Source of the DNA: Lentisphaerae bacterium WC36
GTDB lineage: Bacteria > Verrucomicrobiota > Lentisphaeria > Victivallales > SZUA-371
Direction of reading: 5' to 3'
Assembly: GCA_020683205.1 (NCBI GenBank)
Contig: CP085689.1
Span: 2,908,230 to 2,972,229, forward strand
Length of the DNA stretch: 64,000 nt
Shown: piece after piece, positions 9,753-17,805 of the stretch
Position numbering within the stretch: the stretch's first letter is position 1
How the letters are laid out: each line of letters begins with the position of its first letter
The notes under the pieces: generated by a model
Database searches by the model: none
What the model saw: the letters and a program-made list of their open reading frames with translations, nothing else
What the model was told of the DNA's origin: nothing
Translations under genes and position numbers: made by a program

Positions 9753-11030
9753 ATGGATAATTGGAATATTGAAACAAAACTAATCCAGTGCGGATATCAG
9801 CCAAAAAGCGGCGAACCTCGTGTTGTTCCAATCACGCAAAGCACGACCTATAAATATGATACATGCGCCGAAGTTGCGGCTCTTTTTGATTTAGAATCTG
9901 TGGGTCATATGTACTCAAGAATTAGCAATCCAACAGTGTCAGCATTTGAAGAAAAGATGACAGCTCTTGAGAACGGTGTTACAGCTGTGGCAACAGCTTC
10001 AGGACAAACAGCATCAATGTTATCAATTTTAAACGTTTGTAGCAGTGGTCAAAGCTTTATTGCAACGTCAAATTTATATGGTGGAACAGCAAATTTATTC
10101 ACGCATACAATGAAAAATTTTGGAGTTGAGGTTATCTACGTTGACCAAAATGCATCTTTAGAAGAACTTTTAAGTCATGTTAAAGAAAATACTAGAGCAA
10201 TTTTTGCTGAATCATTAGCAAATCCAGCAATGGATGTGCTAGATTTTGATAAATTTTCAAAATTTGCCAAAACTGCAGGTATTCCATTAATCGTTGATAA
10301 CACATTCCCTACGCCATTTTTGTGTAACCCAATTGATTTAGGTGCACATATTGTGGTTCACTCCAGCACAAAATATATTGATGGGCACGCAACAAGTGTT
10401 GGGGGAGTCATTATTGATGGAGGAAAATTTGACTGGAATAAATATTCAGAGAAATTCCCAGGTTTAACAACTCCTGATAAAAGTTATCATGGATTAATTT
10501 ATACTGAGGCGTTCGGCAATATGGCATATGGCATCAAAGTCCGTACACAATTAATCCGTGACACAGGCGCATACATGAGTCCTATGAATGCCTTTTTATC
10601 AAACAATGGACTAGAAACGCTACATTTAAGAATGGAACGTCATTGCAAAAATGCTCAAAAGATTGCGGAATTTTTGGCGACAAATGATAAAATTTCATGG
10701 ATAAAATATCCAGGCTTAGCTGGAGACGAAAATTATAATGCTGCAAAAAAATATTTAAAAGGCTGTAGTGGAGTATTCACGTTTGGAGTTAAAGGAGGAG
10801 CTGAAGCGGGCGAAAAATTCATGAATGCATTGAATATTTTTGCAATTGTAGTTCACGTTGCAGACCTCAGAAGTAGTGTATTACACCCAGCAAGTATGAC
10901 ACACCGCCAACTTGATGAACAAGAGCAATTAGCTGCAGGTGTTACTCCAGACTTGATTCGTATGAGTGTTGGCCTTGAAAATGCTGATGACTTAATTGCT
11001 GATATTGAGCAAGCATTAGCGCAAATTTAA
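9753..11030 (+). CDS. metY: O-acetylhomoserine aminocarboxypropyltransferase (sulfhydrylase)
   Basis: PLP enzyme of the Cys/Met metabolism family, predicted to make homocysteine from O-acetylhomoserine and sulfide. Visible are the Y-x-R region (MYSRISNPTVSAFEE), the cofactor-stacking segment TASGQTASMLSI, the PLP aspartate in IVDNTFPTPFL, and the lysine in HSSTKYIDGH (about K206) that forms the Schiff base. The length (425 residues) and the C-terminal VADLRSSVLHPASMTHRQL fit O-acetylhomoserine sulfhydrylases better than the shorter cystathionine synthases. It is monocistronic with a strong terminator. Confidence 0.88.
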   Translation: MDNWNIETKLIQCGYQPKSGEPRVVPITQSTTYKYDTCAEVAALFDLESVGHMYSRISNPTVSAFEEKMTALENGVTAVATASGQTASMLSILNVCSSGQSFIATSNLYGGTANLFTHTMKNFGVEVIYVDQNASLEELLSHVKENTRAIFAESLANPAMDVLDFDKFSKFAKTAGIPLIVDNTFPTPFLCNPIDLGAHIVVHSSTKYIDGHATSVGGVIIDGGKFDWNKYSEKFPGLTTPDKSYHGLIYTEAFGNMAYGIKVRTQLIRDTGAYMSPMNAFLSNNGLETLHLRMERHCKNAQKIAEFLATNDKISWIKYPGLAGDENYNAAKKYLKGCSGVFTFGVKGGAEAGEKFMNALNIFAIVVHVADLRSSVLHPASMTHRQLDEQEQLAAGVTPDLIRMSVGLENADDLIADIEQALAQI

Positions 11031-11050
11031 GCTTGGAGCAATATAAATAA

Positions 11051-11093
11051 AAACTCTAAAACCAATTCTTCATGATGGTTTTAGAGTTTTTTT
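11051..11093 (+). terminator. Intrinsic terminator of metY
   Basis: A 14-bp stem AAACTCTAAAACCA / TGGTTTTAGAGTTT with an 11-base loop is followed by a T run. Confidence 0.9.
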
Positions 11094-11127
11094 AAATTTC
11101 AATTTATGGTTTTAAGGAAGTAAAATA

Positions 11128-11619
11128 ATGAGTAATTTTTATAGTTTTATTAGAGGAAGAGTTATACCAGTTTTATTAGTTATTGGGGCTTTAATTATTT
11201 TTGGAATAAGTGTTATTTTGCCGTTAAAAAAAGTTTACTCTGCTAAGAAATGGGTCAAGACTGAATGTTTTATGACTGAAAGCTTTGTTGAAAAAACATA
11301 CGGAGGAAAAGAAAAAGTTAATCACAATCCTAAGTTTAAATATAAATACAAATATAAAGGTAAAAAATTTATTGGGAGTGACTACAACTTTCAGAAATAT
11401 GAAGGAATTGAACGAGCACAAAAACTTGTTGCAAAATTTCCTGTGTCTAGCAATCAAATGTGTTATGTAAATCCAGAAAATCCAAAAGTAGCAGTACTGT
11501 CAATAAACTTAGATAAACGTCAATTCATTTCCGCATTATTATTTATTATAGTAATGTTAATTCTTGCATTGATACTATTTTTTGGATACGAAAAAAATGA
11601 CTCTCAAATGAGTGAATGA
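11128..11619 (+). CDS. DUF3592-type membrane protein, copy 1
   Basis: The protein has two hydrophobic helices, one at the N terminus (IPVLLVIGALIIFGISVILPL) and one at the C terminus (FISALLFIIVMLILALILFF), flanking a predicted extracytoplasmic beta domain. The domain carries the DUF3592 hallmarks: a repeated YKYKYKGKKF strand, a SDYNF segment and the CYVNPENPKVAVL motif. AAGGAAG precedes the ATG. It is the first of three tandem paralogues on this strand. The family has no settled biochemical role. Confidence 0.75.
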   Translation: MSNFYSFIRGRVIPVLLVIGALIIFGISVILPLKKVYSAKKWVKTECFMTESFVEKTYGGKEKVNHNPKFKYKYKYKGKKFIGSDYNFQKYEGIERAQKLVAKFPVSSNQMCYVNPENPKVAVLSINLDKRQFISALLFIIVMLILALILFFGYEKNDSQMSE

Positions 11620-11695
11620 GATATAATTAAGTAAAAAATTACACACTTTTTTTAAGTAATAAGCAAAACTAAAAAAATAAAGTAAAGAGTAAAAT

Positions 11696-12226
11696 ATGAC
11701 TCACCAAAATGAATTTTTAAAATTAATTTTAGAAAATAAAATACTATGCAGTATATTTGTCATAGGTTTATTTGTTTTAACGACCTACTATTCAGCTCCT
11801 GTTTTATTAAAATCTCGCGAGGTTAAAAACTGGACTGAAACAAAATGTTACATAAAATATAGTTATATGGGAACCGATTACAGCTTAGCAGACGCTTTAA
11901 CTACACGCAAAAAAAAATTTCACCGTGAATCTGGGTTTAAAGAAGTTCCACAAATTGTCTATCAATATACGATAAAAGGCAAACAATATACCAGCTCAAA
12001 ATATAGTCTAGAGCCTATTAACAACCCTAATATTTTATATGAATATCCTAAGGAAACTTGGTCAAAATGTTATGTAAACCCAACTAACCCTAAAGAAGCA
12101 TTTCTAAAAATACATTTTTCAACATTTTCATATGTTTGGGCAATTTTAAAAATTGTAGCCACATTCATTATTTTAATTGTTTATGGAGCTTATATTTTTA
12201 TAACACGTAATGAATTAACAACATAG
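11696..12226 (+). CDS. DUF3592-type membrane protein, copy 2
   Basis: This paralogue of the genes on either side has the same two-helix layout, the YQYTIKGKQYTSSKYSL strand pair and the CYVNPTNPKEAFL motif. Between the first helix and the beta domain it has a longer charged insert than copy 1 (TTRKKKFHRESGFKE). It ends in TAG and lies 21 bases before copy 3. Function unknown. Confidence 0.75.
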   Translation: MTHQNEFLKLILENKILCSIFVIGLFVLTTYYSAPVLLKSREVKNWTETKCYIKYSYMGTDYSLADALTTRKKKFHRESGFKEVPQIVYQYTIKGKQYTSSKYSLEPINNPNILYEYPKETWSKCYVNPTNPKEAFLKIHFSTFSYVWAILKIVATFIILIVYGAYIFITRNELTT

Positions 12227-12247
12227 AAAAACATAAAGAAGGAAAAA

Positions 12248-12757
12248 ATGATTTCAATTAATGAACCTAGCAATTTTTTATTTATCAGCAGATTGTTTAA
12301 ATTAATTTTTTTTATACTATTATTTTGGTACGCTTGTAGCAAAATTCCACCAATTATCAGGGCAAATAAAGCAAAAAATTGGATTAAAACTCCATGTTTT
12401 ATTGAAGATAGCGCACTTGTTTCAGATAAATCACTGTTAGGAATAATCAGCGCTACATCACGACATCGAAGTGAAAAAGTTCCAGAAATAATCTACACAT
12501 ATCAATTCAATGATAAAACCTATCGCTCACAACAATATTCATTACAGAAAAACTATAATCAAGAATTAATTCATAAATATTATGCGGGAAGCACTTCCGT
12601 TTGTTACGTTAACCCTTTAGACCCAACTGAAGCGGTATTATCACGTGAATTAAAACCGCATTCAAAAAGATTTGTTATCTTTTTTGTTGCAATTTCAGCG
12701 ATACTATTACTTAGCCATATCGTTGTTTTAATCCGCACTAGGCACAATCTACCATAA
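12248..12757 (+). CDS. DUF3592-type membrane protein, copy 3
   Basis: Third tandem paralogue: two membrane helices, YTYQFNDKTYRSQQYSL and CYVNPLDPTEAVL. AGAAGGA precedes its ATG. It most resembles copy 2, including the extended loop after the first helix, so copies 2 and 3 probably arose from the later duplication. Function unknown. Confidence 0.75.
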   Translation: MISINEPSNFLFISRLFKLIFFILLFWYACSKIPPIIRANKAKNWIKTPCFIEDSALVSDKSLLGIISATSRHRSEKVPEIIYTYQFNDKTYRSQQYSLQKNYNQELIHKYYAGSTSVCYVNPLDPTEAVLSRELKPHSKRFVIFFVAISAILLLSHIVVLIRTRHNLP

Positions 12758-12772
12758 AACAGGAGTCTTTTC

Positions 12773-12970
12773 ATGTTAATTTTTGGTATTCCTTTAAAGT
12801 TTGATTTCAGTAGCATTACCATTTACATTATAATGTTAATACTGAGTTCAATTCTTATCTCAAGAAAAAAAATGTCATATTTTAATATTATTTTAATCGC
12901 AGCCCTAGGCTATATTGGCTTTATCTTATTTTTAATTTCATATACAGTTTACCCTGAAAAAAACAATTAA
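12773..12970 (+). CDS. Small two-helix membrane protein
   Basis: This 65-residue product is almost entirely two hydrophobic helices (about 13-29 and 36-57) separated by a basic turn (ISRKKM). CAGGAG lies 9 bases upstream of the ATG, and the start is 15 bases after DUF3592 copy 3, so it is probably the last gene of that operon. No family recognised. Confidence 0.6.
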   Translation: MLIFGIPLKFDFSSITIYIIMLILSSILISRKKMSYFNIILIAALGYIGFILFLISYTVYPEKNN

Positions 12971-13008
12971 AAACTCCAGAAATACTAATTGCGTTTCTGA
13001 AGTTTTTA
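12969..13008 (+). terminator. Terminator of the DUF3592 operon (inverted-repeat copy A)
   Basis: AAACTCCAGAAA and TTTCTGAAGTTT form a stem around a loop ending in GCG, followed by a T run. Its reverse complement is almost identical to the element at 13650-13688. Confidence 0.75.
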
Positions 13009-13072
13009 TCTTAGTAGATGCTGAACAATATTTCTTGTATCCTAGATACTTTTTTTACTTTGCTGACTTTTT

Positions 13073-13616
13073 TTAATTTTCCCCAACAATTTTCTTGCGT
13101 TTATTTGGGTCAATTTTTAAATCCTTATTGTAATCTGCAAGAGTATTATCAAGTTGTCTTAATTCATATTTCACATCTGCCCTACAGCTATAAGGGTACA
13201 TATATTTTGAATCAAATTCTATATCTTTATCGTAATCTGCAATTGCTTCATTAAATTGTTTTAATTCATATTTTTTGCCTTTACTCTTAAATGCACTCTT
13301 AGGACAAAGCTCAATCATTTACTGAAATTTTTTATTACATTATTAGACTTTTTTAGGTTAGTATTTACATAAGCTCTAAAGAAAATAATATTTTCAGAAT
13401 CAAGAGAAATGGCTATATCAAAATTAAGTAAAACCTGCTCATATTCTTTATTAGTTCCATTCCTTTTTTCACAAATTTTTCTGATTTTGACATGCATTCA
13501 CAACCAATTGTTAATATCCCTCCAAATAACAACCAAAAAAATATTTTTTTGACATTTTTAATTCTCCGTATTAAATATTTAAGATTCAAGATACTAACAT
13601 TTAAAGTAAAACGCAT
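13073..13616 (-). pseudogene. Decayed TPR lipoprotein gene
   Basis: Three overlapping frames read as one protein. Positions 13616 to about 13455 give a lipoprotein signal (FFWLLFGGILTIGCECMSKSE) and the start of a TPR (KKGMELIKN). Positions about 13457-13315 continue it (KEYEQVLLNFDIAISLDSENIIFFRAY) and end at a stop. Positions 13318-13073 give two more TPR-like units (FNEAIADYDKDIEFDSKY and LDNTLADYNKDLKIDPNK). At least two frameshifts are therefore needed. The intact gene would encode a surface lipoprotein of roughly 175-180 residues. No independent start or ribosome site supports the pieces as separate genes. Confidence 0.7.
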
Positions 13617-13649
13617 TGATTTGCAAATATTTTTAATAGTCTTAAAATA

Positions 13650-13688
13650 AAAAACTTCAGAAATGCAATTAGTATTTCTGAAGTTTAT
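13650..13688 (-). terminator. Terminator of rpsB-tsf (inverted-repeat copy B)
   Basis: The stem AAACTTCAGAAAT / ATTTCTGAAGTTT lies directly downstream of tsf. Read on the minus strand it ends in a T run. It differs by about two bases from the reverse complement of the terminator at 12971-13007. Confidence 0.75.
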
Positions 13689-13716
13689 ATAAAAAATTAG
13701 CCTATTGACTATAAAA

Positions 13717-14520
13717 TTATAGCTCTGAACCTAATTCCCAACGTAAGAAACGTTTGATATTTGCTTTTGGAGCAACTTTTTCAACAGCCATCTTATCGTC
13801 TTTAATCCAAGCTTGCTTAACTAAGCATACTTCTGTATACCATTTGTTAATTTTACCAACTAAGATTTTTTCAATCATTTCTGCAGGTTTACCAGCTAAT
13901 TGAGCTGTAGCGATCTCTTTTTCTTTTTCAATCATTTCAGCAGGCACATCCTCTGGACGAACGTATGGAGGATTGAATGCAGCAATATGCATACCTAACA
14001 TATTTAGGAATTCAGCATCAGCTTCGCCTTCAACATCAACTAATACTCCAACTTTACCGCCAGCATGGATATAAGAAACAAATTGACCTTCCGTAGTCCA
14101 TTTATAAGCGCGTAAAATTTTCATATTTTCGCCAATTTTTGCAATCATATCTTTTAATTCAGCATCTTTTGCTTCTAATACAGCGTCAATAACGCAACCT
14201 TCAGCATTTTGAGCTAAAGCAGCATCTGCAATACCATCAACAAAGTTACCAAAAATATCATTTGTCGCAACGAAGTCTGTTTCACACATAACTTCAACTA
14301 AAACAGCAGTCTTTTTATCGTCACTAATTTTAGCGAAAACTTTACCTTCTTTAACTGCACGTGAAGCTTTTTTCTCAGCTTTAGCAATACCAGCTTTACG
14401 TAAGTTTTCTAATGCTTTTTCTAAATCACCATCAGCAGCAACTAATGCTTTTTTACAGTCCATCATGCCAGCGCCAGTCTTGTCGCGTAACTCTTTTACT
14501 TCTTTGGCGGAGATTGCCAT
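13717..14520 (-). CDS. tsf: Translation elongation factor Ts
   Basis: Guanine-nucleotide exchange factor for EF-Tu. The N-terminal UBA-like domain (EVKELRDKTGAGMMDCKKAL) and the EF-Tu-contacting motif CETDFVATND are clear, followed by two core subdomains. At 267 residues it is slightly shorter than the E. coli protein. AAGGAG lies 7 bases upstream of the ATG. It follows rpsB on the same strand, the conserved rpsB-tsf arrangement. Confidence 0.96.
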   Translation of the reverse strand: MAISAKEVKELRDKTGAGMMDCKKALVAADGDLEKALENLRKAGIAKAEKKASRAVKEGKVFAKISDDKKTAVLVEVMCETDFVATNDIFGNFVDGIADAALAQNAEGCVIDAVLEAKDAELKDMIAKIGENMKILRAYKWTTEGQFVSYIHAGGKVGVLVDVEGEADAEFLNMLGMHIAAFNPPYVRPEDVPAEMIEKEKEIATAQLAGKPAEMIEKILVGKINKWYTEVCLVKQAWIKDDKMAVEKVAPKANIKRFLRWELGSEL

Positions 14521-14565
14521 AATTAAGATCTCCTTATATTTTATTTTATTTTCTATTCTAATAAT

Positions 14566-14595
14566 ATTAGCTGGAGTTGTTACATTCCAGCTAAT
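14566..14595 (-). promoter_or_regulatory. Intergenic hairpin between rpsB and tsf
   Basis: A perfect 10-bp stem ATTAGCTGGA / TCCAGCTAAT has a 10-base loop and no T run after it on the minus strand. It is more likely an attenuator or processing site setting the rpsB:tsf ratio than a full terminator. Confidence 0.5.
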
Positions 14596-14616
14596 AGAGT
14601 CAATTCATTGCTATAA

Positions 14617-15525
14617 TTACTCAGCTTTAGCAGCTTCGTCTTTCTTTGCAGCAGGATTTTTAGCAGCAGCTTTTTTAGCAGCAGCTTTTTTAGCAGCTGG
14701 CTTTTTAGCAGCAGCTTTTTTAGCAGCTGGCTTTTTATCAGCAGGCTTTTTAGCAGCGGCTTTTTTAGCAGCAGCTTTTTCATCAGCTTTAGCTTTAGCT
14801 TTAGCAGCTTTAGCCTCTTTTTCTTCAACAACACGTTTTTGGTAGATTTCGCTAGCAACTTTAATTGCACCAGTGAATAAATCCATGATTACGCTAATTG
14901 AACGAACTGCATCATCATTTGCTGCAATTGGGTAGTCAACCATTTCAGGGTCACCATTTGTATCAACAATAGCAACAACTGGAATGCCTAGTTTTTTAGC
15001 TTCACGCACCGCTGTTTCTTCTTTACAAACATCCACAACAATCATAGCTGCTGGAAGTTTTCTCATTTTAGCGATACCATCTAAATCTTTATGTAATCTT
15101 GTTGAACGACGAGTCATTTGTGATAATTCTTTCTTTTTCAAACCTTTAGTAGCGTCTGAACCTAAAGTTTTATCAATGTCATACATTTTCTTAATGCTTT
15201 GACGAATTGTAACATTGTTCGTTAAAGCTCCACCTAACCAACGCTCTGAAACGTAGAACATACCAGTTTCTTCCGCAGCATCTTTTACAACTTGTTGTGC
15301 TTGATTTTTAGTACCAACAAAAAGAATATCGCCGCCATTAACCACAACTTTTTGTAAGAAGTTACAAGCATCATTTAACTGATACATCGTCTTTGTTAAG
15401 TCAATGATAGAAATACCATTTTTTGCCCCGTAAACGAAATGCTTCATTTTAGGATTCCAACGTCTTGTTTGATGTCCAAAATGACAACCCGCTTCTAATA
15501 AATCTTTAATTGTTAATTTAGCCAT
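14617..15525 (-). CDS. rpsB: 30S ribosomal protein S2 with Lys/Ala-rich C-terminal extension
   Basis: Small-subunit protein S2: LLEAGCHFGHQTRRWNPKM near the start and DTNGDPEMVDYPIAANDDA are standard. The true start is the ATG at 15525 (MAKLTIKDLL), with GGAG 7 bases upstream; the in-frame ATG at 15537 overlaps that ribosome site. After the S2 core the protein carries about 65 extra residues built of KAAAKKP-type repeats, resembling histone H1 tails, encoded by a visibly repetitive DNA tract (about 14640-14800). A long leader with a hairpin precedes the gene, and tsf follows. Confidence 0.95.
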   Translation of the reverse strand: MAKLTIKDLLEAGCHFGHQTRRWNPKMKHFVYGAKNGISIIDLTKTMYQLNDACNFLQKVVVNGGDILFVGTKNQAQQVVKDAAEETGMFYVSERWLGGALTNNVTIRQSIKKMYDIDKTLGSDATKGLKKKELSQMTRRSTRLHKDLDGIAKMRKLPAAMIVVDVCKEETAVREAKKLGIPVVAIVDTNGDPEMVDYPIAANDDAVRSISVIMDLFTGAIKVASEIYQKRVVEEKEAKAAKAKAKADEKAAAKKAAAKKPADKKPAAKKAAAKKPAAKKAAAKKAAAKNPAAKKDEAAKAE

Positions 15526-15554
15526 GTTTAGCTCCATTGTTTACGATCTCTTTG

Positions 15555-15573
15555 CTTCGCCTCCGCGTGAAGA
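15555..15573 (-). promoter_or_regulatory. rpsB leader hairpin
   Basis: On the RNA strand, CTTCACGC-GGAG-GCGAAG folds into a GC-rich stem about 30 bases upstream of the rpsB start, in an otherwise AT-rich leader. It is a plausible S2 autoregulatory element by analogy with rpsB leaders elsewhere; no known motif is matched exactly. Confidence 0.4.
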
Positions 15574-15752
15574 AATCTTTGTGTTAAATTATTGAATCAT
15601 TTTCTTTATTAGCTTGTTCTAGTCTCAATGAATTGTAGAACAAATTTTAAATAAATGAGTTTAAAATAAACAATGACATCTTAAATTCACGGTATTTATT
15701 CTTAAGGCAGAATAATCTCCATTTTCTTCTAAGGTCATCATTTAGAACAGAT

Positions 15753-15780
15753 AAGATAGCATATTTAAGCTAGTTAGCAA
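15753..15780 (-). promoter_or_regulatory. Candidate rpsB-tsf promoter
   Basis: On the minus strand, TTGCTA (15780-15775), a 16-base spacer and TATCTT (15758-15753) form a sigma-70-like pair. It implies a leader of roughly 220 bases before rpsB. The rest of 15574-15890 shows no gene. Confidence 0.45.
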
Positions 15781-15890
15781 ATTTTTTCTATAACTTTTTG
15801 CTATTTTTGAGTTAATAATGTATCTTAAAGGTAAAGTTATTCATGGAGAGTCTTTTTTAAAGCATTATAAATAAATTTAGGAAGTTATAA

Positions 15891-16139
15891 ATGGCACATT
15901 TAGATTATATCCCAGAAAAAGTTTGTAGCAAATTTTTTTCAATTGACGTTAACGATGAAACTCAAATCATTGAAACAGTTGAAATCATTGGTGGTTGCCC
16001 TGGCAACTTAGCGGCTATATGCCAATTGGTAAAAGGAAGAAAAATTGCAGATGTTATTGAGTTATTAAAAGATATTCCCTGTCGTCCAGGAATGTCATCA
16101 TGTCCAGCTCAGTTAGCAATAGCCCTTGAACAGCTTTAG
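15891..16139 (+). CDS. TSCPD domain protein
   Basis: An 82-residue small domain of the TSCPD family (TIGR03905-like), related to the C-terminal zinc-binding tail of some class II ribonucleotide reductases and also found free-standing. The conserved GGCPGNLAAI motif and the cysteines in IPCRPGMSSCPAQLA are present and could bind a metal. GGAAG precedes the ATG. It lies 62 bases upstream of the permease on the same strand. Molecular role unknown. Confidence 0.8.
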   Translation: MAHLDYIPEKVCSKFFSIDVNDETQIIETVEIIGGCPGNLAAICQLVKGRKIADVIELLKDIPCRPGMSSCPAQLAIALEQL

Positions 16140-16201
16140 TTTCGAGAATAAATGCCTGAAACAAAGCTTAATTATAAAAGGTCACTCTCAGGAGTTTATT
16201 T

Positions 16202-17395
16202 ATGATTAAATATATCACAATGTTTTTTAGCGATTTTTGGCATCTTTTTTGTTTAATGTCGCCAGCGATGCTACTTGGTTTTTTAATAGCAGGAATTATT
16301 GCTGCATTTTTAAAGGTTGATTTTATTAAAAAACATTTTGGTGAAAACCGCCTTTGGAATATTATTAAAGCTTCACTTTTTGGAGTACCATTGCCATTAT
16401 GTTCATGCAGTGTACTACCTGTTGGTTTAGCTTTACGCAAAAATGGAGCAAGCCGCGGTTCAGTGACTTCATTTTTAATTTCTACACCACAAACAGGTGT
16501 TGATAGTATAATCGTTACAGGGTCGATAATTGGAATAGTTTTTGCTGTTTTCAAAGTAATTTCTGCATTTATTACTGGTATCATCGGAGGAGTTTTAACC
16601 TATATTTTTGTGAAAGAAAAATTTGAAGATCAAGATAAAAAAGATACCGCTACGTCATGTTGCCATCAAAGTGGTAAAGAAGCAGGAAATGACTGTATTG
16701 CAAAACAATGTACCTCTAATAAAAGCAAAAGCTTAACGAAAATGTTATACAAAAAAATTAAATACGCCCTAAACTATGGCTTTGTTATCTTACTTCGAGA
16801 CATTGCTAAACCATTTGTCTTTGGAGTTCTTTTAGCAACTTTAATAAGCATGTTTATCAACGATAACGCCCTTGACAAATATACTTCATCAAGTTACGGT
16901 TATGCTTTAGGAATGATATTTATGTTGTTAATTGGTGTGCCGATGTATGTATGTTCAACAGCCTCTGTGCCAATTGCAGCCAAGTTAATGACTATCGGTT
17001 TTTCGCCTGGTGCAGCATTCGTTTTTTTAATGACTGGCCCAGCAACAAATGTTGCAACTTTAGTAACTCTATGGAAAATAATTGGCAAAAAAAATACCAT
17101 TATTTACCTTTTAACAATAATGATTTCATCAATAGGATTTGGAATTTTGCTAGACCTAATATATCAAAATTATGTCAGCTTTGACTGGAGTAGTCTTCAC
17201 GGCGAACACGTAGGCATGGGGCAGCAATTTGCTGGTATGGGAATGCTCATATTATTAATTGCAACCTCATTCATACCATTCGTAAAAAAGCTTTATAAGA
17301 AAATGTTTCATAAACATCAAGATGATAAAGCGACCAAAGGCGAAAATTCACAAAGTTGTGATAGTGATAAAAGTAGTGGTTGTAGTTGTTCATAA
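16202..17395 (+). CDS. DUF318/ArsP-type permease (SO_0444-like metal efflux family)
   Basis: Inner-membrane permease of the PF03773 family, with two blocks of about four helices each separated by a cytoplasmic loop. Family signatures are PLPLCSCSVLPVGLALRKNGAS (about 62-83), whose CSCS cysteines suit metal or arsenical binding, and its second-half counterpart IGVPMYVCSTASVPIAAKLM followed by TGPATNVATL. The central loop contains CCHQ, and the C terminus ends in a Cys/Ser cluster (SGCSCS). This arrangement fits the SO_0444 Cu/Zn-efflux subgroup; organoarsenical export (ArsP) is the alternative. CAGGAG precedes the ATG. Confidence 0.78.
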   Translation: MIKYITMFFSDFWHLFCLMSPAMLLGFLIAGIIAAFLKVDFIKKHFGENRLWNIIKASLFGVPLPLCSCSVLPVGLALRKNGASRGSVTSFLISTPQTGVDSIIVTGSIIGIVFAVFKVISAFITGIIGGVLTYIFVKEKFEDQDKKDTATSCCHQSGKEAGNDCIAKQCTSNKSKSLTKMLYKKIKYALNYGFVILLRDIAKPFVFGVLLATLISMFINDNALDKYTSSSYGYALGMIFMLLIGVPMYVCSTASVPIAAKLMTIGFSPGAAFVFLMTGPATNVATLVTLWKIIGKKNTIIYLLTIMISSIGFGILLDLIYQNYVSFDWSSLHGEHVGMGQQFAGMGMLILLIATSFIPFVKKLYKKMFHKHQDDKATKGENSQSCDSDKSSGCSCS

Positions 17396-17416
17396 CTCTA
17401 AAGAAGTTGGCATGAA

Positions 17417-17626
17417 CTAACTCTTATATTCGTGCCAATTTTTGCGATTATCACTTAATTTAGGATGGAAATAATATAAAAATATCACTATAATTAATCC
17501 AATAACATTTAACAAAAGTGGTAGCAAAAAACAACTTTTACTCATTCTTTTTTTGTGAATTAAAATCGCCGTAATTATTAACGGCAGTACCCATAAAATC
17601 AATAAACTCCATTCACCTATTTGCAT
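17417..17626 (-). CDS. Small two-helix membrane protein
   Basis: A 69-residue protein with two membrane helices (about 6-22 and 32-51) and a polar C terminus. Its ATG begins one base after the TAG of the gene upstream (17628-17783), a sign of translational coupling. It is the apparent last gene of the long minus-strand operon. No family recognised. Confidence 0.55.
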   Translation of the reverse strand: MQIGEWSLLILWVLPLIITAILIHKKRMSKSCFLLPLLLNVIGLIIVIFLYYFHPKLSDNRKNWHEYKS

Positions 17627-17627
17627 T

Positions 17628-17783
17628 CTATTCTCCTGCTTGCTCTCTATTTTTCTTTTTTCTTACCAAAAATACACCACAAAAAGCTATAAATATACCA
17701 AAAATTATTATTAGAGGGATTTCAAATGCGCCAAGCATCATTAGCAAAATATCTCCCGTACTGTATCCGTGTGCAAAAATCAT
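17628..17783 (-). CDS. Tiny single-helix membrane protein
   Basis: A 51-residue reading frame begins MIFAHGYSTGDILL, has one strong hydrophobic helix (IPLIIIFGIFIAFCGVFLV) and a basic end (RKKKNREQ). GGATATAATA precedes the ATG. It starts 22 bases after the nuclease gene and couples to the next gene (stop TAG, one base, ATG). The positive tail suggests an N-out/C-in orientation. Function unknown. Confidence 0.5.
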   Translation of the reverse strand: MIFAHGYSTGDILLMMLGAFEIPLIIIFGIFIAFCGVFLVRKKKNREQAGE

Positions 17784-17805
17784 TATTATATCCTACTTCA
17801 ATAAA

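Noticed and set aside
14580-14870. Low-complexity frames over the rpsB tail, including a hydrophobic FLAAAFLAAG-type frame on the plus strand
   Set aside because: They are out-of-frame readings of the KAAAKKP repeat DNA.
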